In this document: piece by piece, positions 47,501 to 59,378 of the stretch
Numbering within the stretch: the first letter of the stretch is position 1
Layout: each line of letters opens with the position of its first letter
From: Lepeophtheirus salmonis
Taxonomy: Eukaryota; Arthropoda; Copepoda; Siphonostomatoida; Caligidae
Direction: 5' to 3'
DNA length: 64,000 bases
Assembly (NCBI RefSeq): GCF_016086655.4
Contig: NC_052134.2
Coordinates: 6,262,001-6,326,000 of the forward strand
Notes under the pieces: generated by a model
What the model was told of the DNA's origin: nothing
The model's input: only the letters and a program-made list of their open reading frames with translations
The model's database searches: none
Made by a program: the position numbers and the translations under genes

Positions 47501-50365
47501 ACACGCGTAAACAACCAAGTTCTTTAATAAAGGGAAAGAAACCCCAAACTTGGGCTCAGTTGGTAGTCAGCTTCATTACAACTATCATTTGAACTTTTGT
47601 AAGGACGGTTTGTTTTATCTGTACACGTTTACCCATCAAATGAAATATATATATTTATTCATCTTTCTCTAATTCCAATGAAAAACTAAATTATTTACTT
47701 TCAAGGGAATGTAACTGAAACGACGCTTGATTTCGTTTATTTTGATTCAAAAAGTTTTACATCTACATCTGGAAAAAATATACTTCCTCTGAGCTTATAA
47801 ATAATTTGGATAAATAACTTCAAATAATAGAAAAAGAAAAATATTTGCTGAAAATGATAAAATTTGTATCAATACTTCCATATATTTTTGAATTAATGGG
47901 CATCTTGAATCTTTATTTTTTATGAGATTGTTTATACCAGGTGACTTTTTTGAGATGCGTAACCATTGTATTGAAAAACATCAATTTGAAATATCCCTAC
48001 GACATTGTTTGAATGCCTATTCCCAAGAAATATCGTATAAATTAAACGGAATGTTGCGCCTGCAAATTTAAATCGAAAACATTTATGATATGCTAAAAAA
48101 TGTTCAAATTGGAGGGGGTCTAAATTTTACAAGATTTAATATTCAACTAATCCTCTAACAACTAAAGAGAATAGATTTTAAATCAATTGTTAATTAGCCA
48201 ACTACGTCATTCTCTGAAACTGTAAAATTATTCTTAATATAACGCCTTTAGATCACCTTAACGATAAATAATACAAACTTAAGAAATCAATATTTGCAAC
48301 ACTAAGAATAGTGAAAAGTAGACAAATTGAGGGGAAACATAAAAATACATAGTAAACTTTCATTTTACCGTACTTACGATGTGTTAGACAACTTACACCC
48401 GTCACATCATAAAACGGAAAAATTCATTCGGATGATACATAGTTGTACTAAAGGATAATAGTAATATATATTATATAATCGGGCTTTCTATAATTTTCAA
48501 TTTGATGTACCGTAACGACTACTGGGAAAGACAGACAGATTTTTACGTCAACAGTAACAATGGTACTCTAACAGTAAGAGTAAAGGGAAGTGATGTATAG
48601 CTCCTCTTTGTAACGGCTATACTCTTTGATCTCATTATTAAAAAGTGACATTGAAGTCAAACATCAGTCGCAAAGGAATTATGGTATAGCATTTTATTTC
48701 AATTAATCATGGTTGCACTATGTTTGGTACTTAACACAGTTTCTAATCCAATCTAACAATGAAATATTGCACATTTCTATAAGAATATGAATGTTCATTC
48801 AAAGCCCCATTAACAAGTGCTACCATCTTCAAATAGAAAAGTTTTCGGAAAAAATTTGACTATATCTGGGTTTGTTGTTAATACGAAGAATAGAAAAAAA
48901 AACCCTTTTGAATACCTACGAAAATAAATAATTTTGAAAAATTTCCTTTTGAGGAAACCAGTGTTTGATTAGATCCTGTTTTTGAAATATCAGCGAGTAT
49001 TTTTAACTTATATTTTGTTAAAATTGTTTTTCGAGGGACATTCATAGTATGTTTCTTCTGTACAAATTATTATATACAGTAATAAATTGGTATGTGAGAA
49101 ACGTTGACTATAAGCGTATTTTTATTATATCCAGATCTGACTGCATTTGTGAATAGAAAGGTAATTAAGGACGCATGTAAATCTAATCATGTACCTATGC
49201 AACAAAATGCAGTTTTATATGTGCATGAATTGTGCACTCAAATAAATTTATTTATTGAAGAGATTGCAATCATTCTCGGGATCGAATGTCAAAATATACG
49301 CATTTAACCGTTTTATAAACGTTTTTGATTCTTTTGAGAATAATTCTTTATTTTTTTTATTATTATTCTTCGTGCATATTTGTAAGACAATGACAAATGA
49401 AGGGTGAAAAAAATGTGTACATACATATAAGTATTTAATCAAACTACAAACATGCCACTAGAGTTAGTAAAAGCTCATTTTTCTTTTATACACGTAAAAG
49501 ACCACATGTTGTAGGAATGAACTAGGCTATTTTTAATTGCATATCCGTACAATTTAGGCCAAAAATATTATATAAAATAATATATGTAAACATGTTTACC
49601 TTTGATTTATAGAGCATTCCTTTCATTCAGACTCAACTATTCATTAGATGATTAATCTTCATAGTTCTCAATTTGAATACCTTGTGAATAATTTATTTAA
49701 TTGGCGTAACATCTTTAAAAAGCTTAATTATGGAAGAATATTTATTACATGGTTTATTCAAAGATATTATCATCACCTACAAACAATAAACGTTGCTTAT
49801 CAGAAAAAAAGGAATCAAGGACCAAAAATATTAACCAAGTGACTAAACGAGGATCATGTGATCAAATTTTACTCAAATTTATTTGGGTATGATAATTTTT
49901 TTTTACTTATTATAGGACTCTGAGGATATCATAAATTATACTTGAACGAACTATAAAATTTCACCTCTATGAATTTAGTAGGTGAATTATGATTAAAAAT
50001 AAAAAATAATATACGGGAGAAGGCAAAACAAAACAGTAATGTGATTTGTAGTATTTCAAAATTGATATTTGATGAGGAAAAAGTTGTCTTATAGCCAAAT
50101 AAATCACCTCTAGCCTACATGTGGTTTCTGTTAGTTTGCTTTATAGTTTTGTGACTGACGAAATATACATTCCTGGATGGGAGAAAAGTCCATTTTTGCT
50201 TCCACAAGTGAGCAGCCATGAACAACAGAAATAAAAAAATATACATCAAATATGTGTTCATTCTTATAAGAAAGCGCCTTTATCATAAATTAAGAATTTT
50301 GTTCATGTAATGTATTTCAGTCAGCAATCTGTTTATCTCATGCACTTAGTATAGTTGTACAGCCT
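44590..50365. other. Long stretch with no recognised gene
   Basis: No element ends or transposase blocks were recognised. A 56-codon open frame at 45553-45723 (plus; MASSFEIGDDTLERGFRNRN, CSCHLDYDNCLADVV, ending HIEC-stop) is not low-complexity but lacks a clear start and is unassigned. A mildly GC-richer patch at 47040-47178 is also unassigned. Box-A-like GGCTCAGTTGGTAG at about 47554 has no box B partner. Confidence 0.4.
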
Positions 50366-50374
50366 AATTATAAG

Positions 50375-50580
50375 CAAAAACGTTATAATTATGTAACACA
50401 AAACTCATATTTATGACGTAATTTATTTTCCTTCTTTTTTAAATATCAGTAATGAATATTTTTTACAACTTTTAGCAAAACATTACATTTGTCGAAATAT
50501 TCTCGTTTTCTTTTCGGCTGTTAGTTGATCAATGATATGAGAGGAACAGCAAATAAGAAAATTCCTCTGCAACAAGTTAT
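50375..50580 (+). repeat. Direct repeat R3, copy 1
   Basis: Aligns with 50998-51215. Shared blocks in order: ATAA-TATGTAA, TCATATTTATGACGT, a CCTTCTTTTTT-like run, GTTGATCAATGA-like and GAGGAACAGC / CAGGAATAGC, then AATATTCCTCTRCAA-AAGT. The two copies lie about 620 bases apart in the same orientation. Confidence 0.55.
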
Positions 50581-50997
50581 TTACCTCCCTTAACCAATTT
50601 TAGAATCGAAGTATAGCCATTCTCTCCAAGATTTCTTTTGACCAGAAATTCAGTGGTTGGTTTTTAATCAAACATTTCAACAACAAATCTTATTATGACC
50701 TTGTGAAATTTTATATGATACCTTAAAACCCTGTCAAATGATTTCCAAATCTGGTTAAGAACAAAGCTCTCTACTTTGTCGCTAACTGAAATACATATTT
50801 TTTATTATTTAACAAACACCTTTATTCTGCATTTTTCTCCAGCTCTCGGAATCATAAATACTCAGTAACACAGAATACTCCATGAATAGTGCAGTGAACA
50901 AAAACTTTATACCCCGCCCCGTAAAATAATAATAAAAATATCAGTTGGCAGTTTCCATAACTATTTCAGTTAATTGTTTTTTTAAGTAATTAATGCT

Positions 50998-51215
50998 GAA
51001 AAAATTCATAACTTTGTAATAAAAGATTCGTATTTATGACGTCATTTTGCTTCTTCTTTTTTTTTTGGGGGGGGGGGGGTACTTTAGAGTGCTTCTAACT
51101 TTGCTTATTATTATATTTCTACGTTTTTATTGTTTCCAAGTTTAACCATGACATCACAGGAATAGCGAATTATAATAAGTAAACAATAATATTCCTCTAC
51201 AATAAGTATGTTGCA
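50998..51215 (+). repeat. Direct repeat R3, copy 2
   Basis: Partner of 50375-50580. After TTTATGACGTCATTTTGCTT it has a long T run followed by about 13 G (near 51067-51079), which copy 1 lacks. It rejoins the alignment at the ACATCACAGGAATAGCGAAT and ATTCCTCTACAATAAGT blocks. Confidence 0.55.
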
Positions 51216-51219
51216 ATCT

Positions 51220-51950
51220 GAGTTAATTATAATGATTTTACGTACACTAGAATAAATATTTTATTTACAACTTTATGACCATAAATCAATAAAATAAATA
51301 TATATTTTGTCAAAATGGCTTATGGTAAATAGTCATAAAACTATATTAATTAATTGAGATCATGTGTTTTTAGCAATCATAATTTGAAACTATAAGCTAT
51401 TTTAATACATTCTACACTCCACAATGAAACCAAAAATAACCCTGACCTTTTTTTTTTTTTTTTTTTTTAAGATTACAAGTTAAGATATTTATTCAAATAT
51501 TTTTGATCCCCTTAGTTACTGAGACATTCTTATATTATTTTATAACCTTTTAAAGCTTATATTCTAGTGTATTAACAGAATTAATAAGTATTTTTTTCAA
51601 TAAAAGTATTAATATAATTATTCATTAATAACTTTAAAAAGATTTTTTCACTGGAATGGGCATTGGCTCTAAACCCATGTGGTTGGTGCAGAAATTGTTA
51701 TTTTAGTACAATAAGTTTTGTAAATGTATTGCATGTTGCCTCATATCTGGGACAGTACCAAACGTTTCGAAGCATGTATAATCATTGTACTATACCACCT
51801 TACTTGTTAAATTCGATAATAGTGGTGTAACATCGATGATGTTACAGCACTACTGGTGAGTCTAATGAGTAGGCTAATACAGTAGAATGATCATATTTGA
51901 GCCAGAGCACTTTGTATGCTGCAAACATTCATTGTTTTAGATAAGTAAAA
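51220..51950. other. Nothing recognised but a short hairpin
   Basis: A 14-base-arm hairpin (AGTGGTGTAACATC at 51821, inverse GATGTTACAGCACT at 51838, one mismatch) is the only structure seen, plus an 18-20-base T run near 51448. Confidence 0.45.
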
Positions 51951-51959
51951 ATATGATAA

Positions 51960-52076
51960 GATGTAGAATAGTCTAAAGATCTTTAGCAGTTAATGTTGGA
52001 ATCGGATGTGGAATTACAATTTGGAATTTATTCTTGAATAGGCATCGAAAAAATCGTGAATCGTCCCATTACTAGT
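51960..52076 (-). repeat. hAT-type non-autonomous element end, inverted copy
   Basis: The minus strand starts TAGTAATGGGACGATTCACG and later has AATTCCACATCCGATTCCA, matching the end at 17935-18080. The rest of the element is not recognisable. Confidence 0.5.
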
Positions 52077-52249
52077 AAATAAATAGCACTGCGTTAGATC
52101 ACTAACACAAAATTACACAGTTTATTGTATTTCTCAACCTTTCATCCTCCAAAAAGAAAAACGATTTGAAATTATAAGGAGCTTATTTTTACCAACTGTG
52201 ATCATAGTGTTACCTTACTAACATAAAAACTTAACCCGTATTTTGTTGT

Positions 52250-52400
52250 CAGCTGTCGATGTTTCTACTCCTTTTTTCTTAATTAGTGTACGGAACGTGA
52301 ATATATTGCATTGGAATTCGCTCTTGTTAAGTTGTGAACAATTCTCAACAACTATTTTAAAAATAATTCCATATTTTAGAAAATTGGCTTGCTACTATTT
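52250..52400 (-). repeat. R2 solo end
   Basis: Matches the left arm of the 39760-40760 element: CTGTCGAT, GGAACGTGAATATATTGC, GAATTCGCTCTTGTTAAGTT, GAACAATTCTCAAC and TTGGCTTGCTAC. No partner arm was found within 2 kb. Confidence 0.55.
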
Positions 52401-52409
52401 AGATGTTTT

Positions 52410-53030
52410 TTCTGTTTTATTCCAAGTAATTTCCGTGGCAGGGATAATATTTACAAAATGAAACAATTTGCTTCTTTAGTCGTAATATTACATTCCATAT
52501 TTAGGTAGAGTTGTCTAGTTACCAAATGATATTTTTATGGATTTTTTAGGAGAGAATGTGAGATGCAATCAAAGTAACGACCTCAGACGGAAAAAATATA
52601 ACTTATTAAAATGATATTTTAAACAGTTTTTATCTTACTAAAAATGCATGAATTAATTTGTAAACTATGCAAAATATAATTATATATATTATTTTTTTAA
52701 CAAATGTAAAAATTGTTTGCCTCTGATAAGGTGTTAGTTTTTTAATCATATACAATACATATGTATATATTTATGTTAATTATATGTAGAAATACCATCG
52801 TGTTATATAGTAGATAAGGTTTTATTTTAGGATTCCTTTTTTATGGGTTTTAAGTATGGTTGAATTGATCCTCAATATGAAACTTAAAATTGGTCTTGAT
52901 TCATGTTCCTTCCAGTCTCGTTTCTCTTATTGGTCCTTGAAAACTCCTAAATTTTCCAAAACTCCTCTACAAGACATCGTTCTCACTAATTTGATTGTAA
53001 AGTAACTCAGTTTCCCTTATTAATTTTTTT
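52410..53030. other. Nothing recognised
   Basis: AT-rich, non-coding as far as can be seen. Confidence 0.45.
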
Positions 53031-53034
53031 AATG

Positions 53035-53540
53035 TGTGTGGGTTTGTCCTTCGATCACGGCCAAACTAATGAATGAATTTTCCGAAATTTTTCATGTAGG
53101 TTGTAAGGCTCAAGAAAAGGTTCTGTTTACTATTTTTGGGTCTTCATTTTTACCACTTCATCTAGACAATGTTTGATGCTCAGGGAAGCAGCAGTTGAAG
53201 AATTTAACCAACCTCAGGAACCAACAGCTCTTGAGTCCATGTACTTTACCTGAACAACCCCTTAGAGCCGGGGTGTATTTTGGGATAGAAGGAGGTTTTC
53301 TGGATGCTCAGGAAAGCAGGTGCAATACTGTGAGTTTGGTGTCTGACCCAGAATAAAGTAACATACTTCCTCATCGCGTAAAAGAACTCATACTAATAGA
53401 ACCAACATGGCAATAATTCTTAAAATTTTACGGTCTGTATTTTTTATGTTATATTAAGCAGAAGAGTAACTAATTCATTTTAACTACTTAATGTCCAAGG
53501 CAACACCGGGAAAACCTACTCTAGTAATTATTAATTTAGG
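53035..53540 (+). repeat. Possible RTE-type retroelement 3' region
   Basis: It begins GTGTGGGTTTGTCCTTCGAT then CCAAACTAATGAATGAATTT, the 'question-of-effect' wording common before RTE-type 3' ends. It closes with AAGGCAACACCGGGAAAACC and TACTCTAGTAATTATTAAT, recalling the GGCAACGCCGGG...CTAGT ending of such elements. No reverse transcriptase precedes it. Assignment is from memory of typical wording and is uncertain. Confidence 0.4.
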
Positions 53541-53613
53541 CCTAACCTAAGTATAAATAAATCTGTTATAAGTTTAATAAGCTTCATTTATGATAATGTC
53601 ACTGGTAGCTATA

Positions 53614-54527
53614 CAGGGTGTCCGATAAATTGGAACTACTTTAAACTTCATCCAGATCCATAATGTGGATATTCGGGGTTAAATCATACTAATATAAAAG
53701 GTTGCGTGAACAATACACTATAACTTCCACCACAATTGTTTTGACAACAAACAATAGTCATCATGGAACAAGCAAGGAGAGACGCCATCCTCGAATTGGC
53801 TCGCGCGGGACACAAGCCCTCTGCTATCTACAAGCTTCTTAACTACCCCAAGACCACGGTGTACCAGGTCTTCAATGCCTGGGAGGTTAAGGGATAGGTC
53901 TGCCACAAGGCCCACAACATGTGAAGTGACCGAATCCGCACTCCCCGCTTCCTTGAAGGCCTCCAGAAGTCTATCAAGGCTTCGCCAGGACTTCCTTGTC
54001 CAGGTTGGCCAAGAACCGTGGAGTGAGCAAGCAGCTGATCTCCAAGGATGGAAATGAGGACCTCGGATACAGGTCATACTTAATGGACAAACAACACATC
54101 CTCACGGCATCCATGAAGACCACCAGGCTCACCAAAGTGTAAGCGTCTCCTCAATGACCTGAAGAGCCATGGAGGAATGAATCATCTTATTCTCCGACGA
54201 GAAGAACTGGACTGTCGACAGAAGCTACAACGTCCAGAATGACAGGTGGCTTCCCAAGGAGAGAAAAGAGGCCCTGCAGTCTTCACCACAAAGTTTCCGG
54301 GCTCCATTACGAGGGAGTGGAATGCTGTCGATTCCGTGGAAGTCATCAGGGCATGCAAATCCTTTAGGGGCAGGATGGAGAAGATGGTGGCTGCTGAGGG
54401 AGGACATGTTGAATAAATCCATTGTTTAATATCATATCTAACTTTTTCATATTAACAAATACACTCCAAATTCCCTTTTTATCAAGCAGGTTGAATTTTA
54501 AGATAGTTCCAATTTATCGTGGACAAG
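53614..54527 (+). mobile_element. Mariner element with TIRs, internally deleted
   Basis: About 0.91 kb, against about 1.3 kb for a full mariner. The left end CAGGGTGTCCGATAAATTGG then AACTACTTTAAA at 53614 is preceded by TA (53612-53613). The right end at 54491-54527 gives, inverted, TGTCCACGATAAATTGGAAC then TATCTTAAAATTCAA. GATAAATTGGAACTA is identical in both. The last bases of the right end and its flanking TA are degraded. The transposase inside has the same orientation and has lost its catalytic middle. Confidence 0.85.
53763..54416 (+). pseudogene. Mariner transposase pseudogene lacking catalytic core
   Basis: A clean start: ATG 53763, MEQARRDAILELARAGHKPS then KLLNYPKTTVYQVFNAW, the first helix-turn-helix, ending at a stop about 45 codons in. 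Decayed linker and second HTH follow. Then come KRLLNDLKSHGG and FSDEKNWTVDRSYNVQNDRW (first catalytic Asp near 54196). The sequence then jumps to REWNAVDSVEVIRACKSFRG, RMEKMVAAEGGHVE-stop (54414-54416), the C-terminal block. The second and third Asp regions, roughly 350-400 bases, are missing. The minus frames 53718-54077 and 54225-54422 are shadows. Confidence 0.85.
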
Positions 54528-54529
54528 TT

Positions 54530-55250
54530 TTTTTGTTCGTTTAAGACAAGACTGGACATCTTTTGGAGCAATACATCCCTAGTTTTAGGTTATATTACTA
54601 ATGTTATGCCTTTTTTTTTTATTAAACAAGTGTTCAGAAATGGCTCCTTGCAAGGGTGTTACCTCAAAAATTATTAGTATAACACAGTGGAACACTCATT
54701 TTGTACAAATGAATTCAAGCAAAAGAGGGAATTTATCTTTGAGAACAAAATCCAAAGCTGATGTCAGTTTTTCTCTCAGTCATCTGTATTCTGAAATATA
54801 TGGTATTATAGTTATTATTCGGGACCATTATCATACAGGCTCATTTTTTACCTTTAAAGCAATCCCCAAATTAAAAGTAAGATTAATAAAAAACTAATAA
54901 TAAAACTATTTTTTTATGATTAAAATAGTTTTTATTGATTATGTATCTATTCTCAGCTCGTTATATTTCCATTTTTTGGCTGAAAAATGTTGAAAACATC
55001 ACTCTTCTTTATACCCAAAAACAGATTGCAATTTTGTTATCTCATTATGAAACTTACTTTATGCTAAAAAAGATATCTATATTAACACAAATTTTTATAA
55101 ATCAGAAGATTTTTATTTTTGTTTCATAATGATAAAAGTATTCAATTAGAGTTTTGATTTTACACAGTTTTAAAACTAAAATAAAATAATCAATTATCTA
55201 TACAGTTTTAATATATTATTACCCGCTGATTTTTTTATTGTTTTTTTTCC
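54530..55250. other. Nothing recognised
   Basis: The plus frames 54601-54897 and 54935-55129 match no family I know. Confidence 0.45.
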
Positions 55251-55949
55251 AATCAGGGCTGTGGAGTTGGTAAATAAAATGCCCGACTAAACTTCCGTAT
55301 TTTGAATGTAACGTACTCCAACTGCAACCAACCATTTTTTAATAATATATTTTATACACTCTATAAGTACTATTGAGTCATTTGAGTCTAGAGACTTTAA
55401 ATATATTGTTATTAGTTGTAAGTATTAAATTTAGTGTGCCAGTATAAAGAAAATATTTGGAATATAAGATATTTTACAAGATGAACAACAAATTATTTAT
55501 TTATTTTATTTCGATCAGTGGCGATAAACAAAGCTTAAAATTATTGTTCTTAATAATAGTGATGCATTTATAATACAAATATTAAGATATAAAAGACAAA
55601 AACATAGGAAAACGTGACAGTGCAAGGAAAAACAAACAAAGAAAAAAAAAAAAAACAAGGGTCACAATAAAAAAGAATTTACTAAAAATCGCTTGAGGTC
55701 AGCCTCACTTCCCTAGCCAAAGCAAAAAGATATTTTGCTCAAAAGAATAACAGATCTGTAATAGAAACTATGTTTAAAAATGTCCATCTTTGGTTTTGGT
55801 CAGTAAATGGTGTTTTGAGTGGAGAGTCTTGTTTTGTGGAACAGATAGCCTTTATTCAGTATCCAGGTTGGGGGAGATAGGTTAATCTTTTTGCTTAAAA
55901 TTCGCTGTAGTGTAATTATATATTTAATTGCATGTCTATGAGACAAAGT

Positions 55950-56640
55950 GATGAGGTCAAGTCATTTGATTTTGCATTTGTAGTTCTCGTTATCTCTCAA
56001 TGAAAGAAAAAACGAAACAAACCTGGCTTTCAACTTTTCTATGGAGTCAATCAAGTACTTTCTTGAAGGATTCCAGATCCGTACATTAAAATCGGAAGGA
56101 CATAAAGTTTATATAGTTTTACCATAAACAAAGGGTCACGAGTTTTGAAGCTTCTTTTAATAATTCCCAGGTTACGATTGGCCTTCTTTATAATGTATTG
56201 AATATACCTCCTAAATTTTAAGTCACGAGGGATGTAGATTCCTATGTCCAACTAATAATAATCTACCACCTTAAAACTTGGGTGAATGAACTCTTTTTTG
56301 GAAGAAAGGAAGCAAGACACATTTATTAATATTTATAGACATTCTCCAAGTTACACTCCAGTTAATAAATTTGGTATAGACATCGTCGACAAAGTTTAAA
56401 TCAGAACATATGATTTTCATATCATCTGCGTATAAGAATGTATCTTCTGAAAAATTATCTACTAATTCGTTAATGCAAATATCAAAGAGCTTGGTCCAAG
56501 TACACTTCCTTGTGGAACAGATGAATTAACGTCACTAGGCTCAAAAACAGTGGAATTCATCAATCTAATCTATCCATCATCTAATATTTTTTGTAGCAAA
56601 GTAGATTATCTCCACTTGGGAACCATCTGAAATGATCCCA
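55950..56640 (-). pseudogene. Non-LTR reverse transcriptase, C-terminal part
   Basis: On the minus strand: SVPQGSVLGP (about 56517-56490), SEDTFLYADDMKIICSDLN with the catalytic YADD intact (about 56435), INKC and SKKEFIHPSFKV. The open frame 56251-56051 then gives GIYIPRDLKFRRYIQYIIKK and DPLFMVKLYKLYVLPILMYG, the thumb block. The N-terminal fingers between the endonuclease and SVPQGS are missing or unreadable. Frameshifts separate nearly every block. The relaxed YADD box places it with non-LTR rather than LTR elements. Confidence 0.85.
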
Positions 56641-56904
56641 AGAACGTCGTTTTAAAGAGACAAGTCGTTTAATTTCCTTTTCCTTTTTATCGTGATTAAT
56701 ATTATGCACCCGCTACGGGAGATTGCTCCTAACAAGCTCAGTGCACCAGGCAGTGTCCAGGCAGTCTCAAGATTGTTTGGGTGGTGGGAAGAGGTAAAAT
56801 GTATGACCCAGTCAATTGTACAAAGTATTTATTCATTGAGAGATAGTCACCCTTGGCAAAATCGAAGTATCCTCTAGAGCTGCTTTTTTTTTATAAACAA
56901 TAGT

Positions 56905-57510
56905 TTCAGTGGTGGAAATTAGGATTGGATAATGATCGGATAGATCTTTAACACTTTAGTGTTAACAATAGAATTGGAGGAGGAGAGGACCAGATCCAGA
57001 ATATTGGCCCGATAATGAGTAGCTTCACTGACTTTTTGTTCCGGAAAAGATCTTGAAAATTTCTATATACAACCTACTAGTATGCGGTACGGAGGGGATC
57101 CGGGATACTCAATCAATATTAGGAAGATTGAAGTCCTCACAGATGATTGTGTCAGAACGAGTTTATCTTAGATAAGTAGAAATTAATTGGTCTTCATTAT
57201 GCCTGGTAATAGGAGAGTTAAATATAGAAAGGATCCTATGATTATCACATTGGACTTCGCATATTTGGAGATTTACTTCAGAGATCTCCCTAACTGAACA
57301 ACAGCTGAGATCTTCAGAGTAAAAGACCGTCACACCACCCCTTTTTTTCTTGGATCCCATTAAGCGATTTGCACGGGAGATAAAGTTGTAATTAGTCAAA
57401 ACAATTTCGCCGTTTCTATGATCATCAAGCCATGTTTCTGTTATACATACAATAGCTTTATCAGCAACGTTCTTGTCTCTTATTTCAGAGGCGACCGACC
57501 GGAGCTTCAT
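56905..57510 (-). pseudogene. APE-type endonuclease domain of non-LTR element
   Basis: The minus frame 57510-57163 reads KAIVCITETWLDDHRNGEIV, NYNFISRANRLMGSKKKRGG and VTVFYSEDLSCC. The Glu in TETW is a catalytic metal ligand of the exonuclease-endonuclease-phosphatase fold. In other frames follow CEDFNLPNID (normally GDFN; about 57150) and KDLSDHYPILIST (about 56950), the closing DH(Y)P block. All main landmarks are therefore present in order. The G-to-E change in GDFN and the frameshifts mean it is inactive. It nicks target DNA in living relatives (family knowledge). Confidence 0.8.
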
Positions 57511-57519
57511 GTTGTATTA

Positions 57520-58291
57520 AAACAACCGAAAACCTTAAACAACATTTTCCAATGATGTTGTATATCACTTGTCTTGCTAATGGGCTGAACAGAATAGCAA
57601 CACTCTGACCTGATTTCTTTTAAAATACAAACACTATCATCTCTGAAGTGAATATATATATTTTTTAATTCAGGTGATCTAAAACAATTGACTACTACGT
57701 TAAGCACTTCAATTCAGTCAAAGAGTATTTGAATGTTATGTATGGAAACCATGATGCAATCAATAATTCAAAACATATTTTTAAACATTTATAATAAACA
57801 TTTTTCCATCCACTTTTGTATGGAATAATGTTTATTCGACACAATTTAAATCCAATCCGTGTAACTAATAAAGCTTTGAAAGATAAATTATCGCTACTCC
57901 AATGTGTAACTATTCTAGAAAATCTATGGTAAGATATTACACTTGACCCTTTCAAAATTAATGTCTGTAGATGATAAGGATACATCAAATGCTTGGCATA
58001 GTATTCCACTGGTTTAAGCCAAGATCCCTAACGCCTGAGGATAGGTGCTGGTGGGAGGTAATGAAAACCTTCAGTCTTTCTCCTCTGAAATCTGAGGCAA
58101 GAACGTTGCAGATACTTTTTACGACAACACTTGTAATAGTTTTATTGCCGGCTTTGGTAACATTTTCCAAATTAATTAGATAAGGACAATCCAAAAAATA
58201 ATCATATAAAGGACCAATCAACACAGCACAAGAAACGTAATGAATTATTGTACTTACAAAACCAAATCTCAAGTCAATACATAGATAAAAA
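57520..58291 (-). other. Unassigned part of the insertion, minus open frames
   Basis: Two minus frames (57695-58009 and 57985-58272) overlap here and are longer than expected by chance for this composition, but no domain is certain. The stretch NVTKAGNKTITSVVVKSICN, LASDFRGERLKVFIT vaguely recalls the core of some hAT/CGG-binding-protein-like proteins. It could be a second nested element or a 5' region of the retrotransposon. Confidence 0.3.
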
Positions 58292-58799
58292 TAAATCTAA
58301 TGCTTATACATTCATAAGTTTCTTAACATAATTTATTTACTTGTAAGTCGTAACTGATGAACAACAATAAAAGCAACCTCTCATTGCAACTTTACTCTTA
58401 ACTCTGACAACATTGGGTATTCACAAAACTAAGTAATGAACTAACATAGCTGTTGACCTATGTTCTAGCCAACATAATAGCTTAAAGCTTAGAGATGTTA
58501 AGGAATTGTGATTGCATACACTATAGAGCACGTTTGAAATTAGTGAAGTAAAATTAAAAATGTGTTAACTTTCAAGTTTCATAAATTAATAGTACTTAAT
58601 AACTTTAATTTATAACCACTTAGGAAAAAACTTTACGAACACTCAATGTAAGCCTTAGATTATTAATAAATATTATTTACATAAATTATAATAATTTTTG
58701 TAGCCAAAGTCAAAGTCGGTACATATTTTCCAACTCCTGACTTCGACTCCACCAAAAAAGGTACCAACTCCACTTCCACTCCTCAGTCCTGCTTTAAAT

Positions 58800-59370
58800 A
58801 AATTATCGTTTAAAGATTTTAGAAGGGAAAATATTTTTACACAAAAAAAATACAAAATATAATTGGTAGTATATCTTATTTAATTTTTATAGAAGATTAG
58901 TTAATAAAATAATTAGCAATTGACGATTCTAAGAAAAATTTAAAAATGATTTTTTCCCCCGGAATATATCCGATTTCAATGATCAATGTAGACAACCTGC
59001 ATTAGTTTGCATTTTATTTTATTTTTTACCATCAAATGATTTTGCAAATTTCAAATAATTAAATGAATTTAAAAAATTATTTTTTCTATATTAGAAATTG
59101 AAGTAATTAAGGGATTTTATAAATTAGACTAATAAAAACTCGAGAGCTCAATTGTAATTACACTTACTTTAACAAATATACTGTTGAACATTGTTGAAAT
59201 AATTTTTTTTCAACTGTAAACGCACGTTTCCCTGTAACCCAATGTATGATAGCAACTAGTTGTATTACCAATAAAAATTCAGAAATTATCTTTCCTGTAG
59301 AATAAAACCATCCCACTACTACAAGCTTCATTGCCACGCATTATAAAAGACAAGTGATATTGTCGTATAT
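58800..59370. other. Nothing recognised
   Basis: AT-rich, non-coding as far as can be seen. Confidence 0.45.
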
Positions 59371-59378
59371 TGTATAAT

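Larger units (their letters stand above)
55493..57515 (-). mobile_element. Non-LTR retrotransposon remnant (endonuclease + RT)
   Basis: Minus-strand order is endonuclease (57510 to about 56905), then reverse transcriptase (about 56640 to 55950), then a 3' end with AAATAAATAAAT-type repeats at 55515-55492, like the short tandem tails of some non-LTR families. The endonuclease-first order and the APE-like fold are typical of Jockey/CR1/RTE-class elements; the clade is not decided. The reverse transcriptase fingers are lost and many frames are broken. The region 57520-58291 upstream lies inside the same insertion and may be its 5' part. Confidence 0.8.
55254..58793. mobile_element. hAT-type element split by a 2.8-kb insertion
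   Basis: The left end CAGGGCTGTGGAGTTGG (55254) and the right end, inverted CAGGACTGAGGAGTGGAAGT (58793), are related TIRs. From memory, CAGGGCTGTGGAGTCGG ends belong to hAT non-autonomous elements. Left half 55254-55492 and right half about 58292-58793 both align with the contiguous copy at 7660-8275. The join in that copy falls between ACAAGATGAACAA and ATTCATAAG, so everything from about 55493 to 58291 is inserted DNA. The insertion carries a minus-strand non-LTR retrotransposon. Confidence 0.7.

Noticed and set aside
49104..49307. Possible small exon: an acceptor-like TTATTATATCCAG near 49132 and a donor-like AAAG|GTAATT near 49160
   Set aside because: The implied exon is only about 26 bases, with no neighbouring exon or homology to support it.
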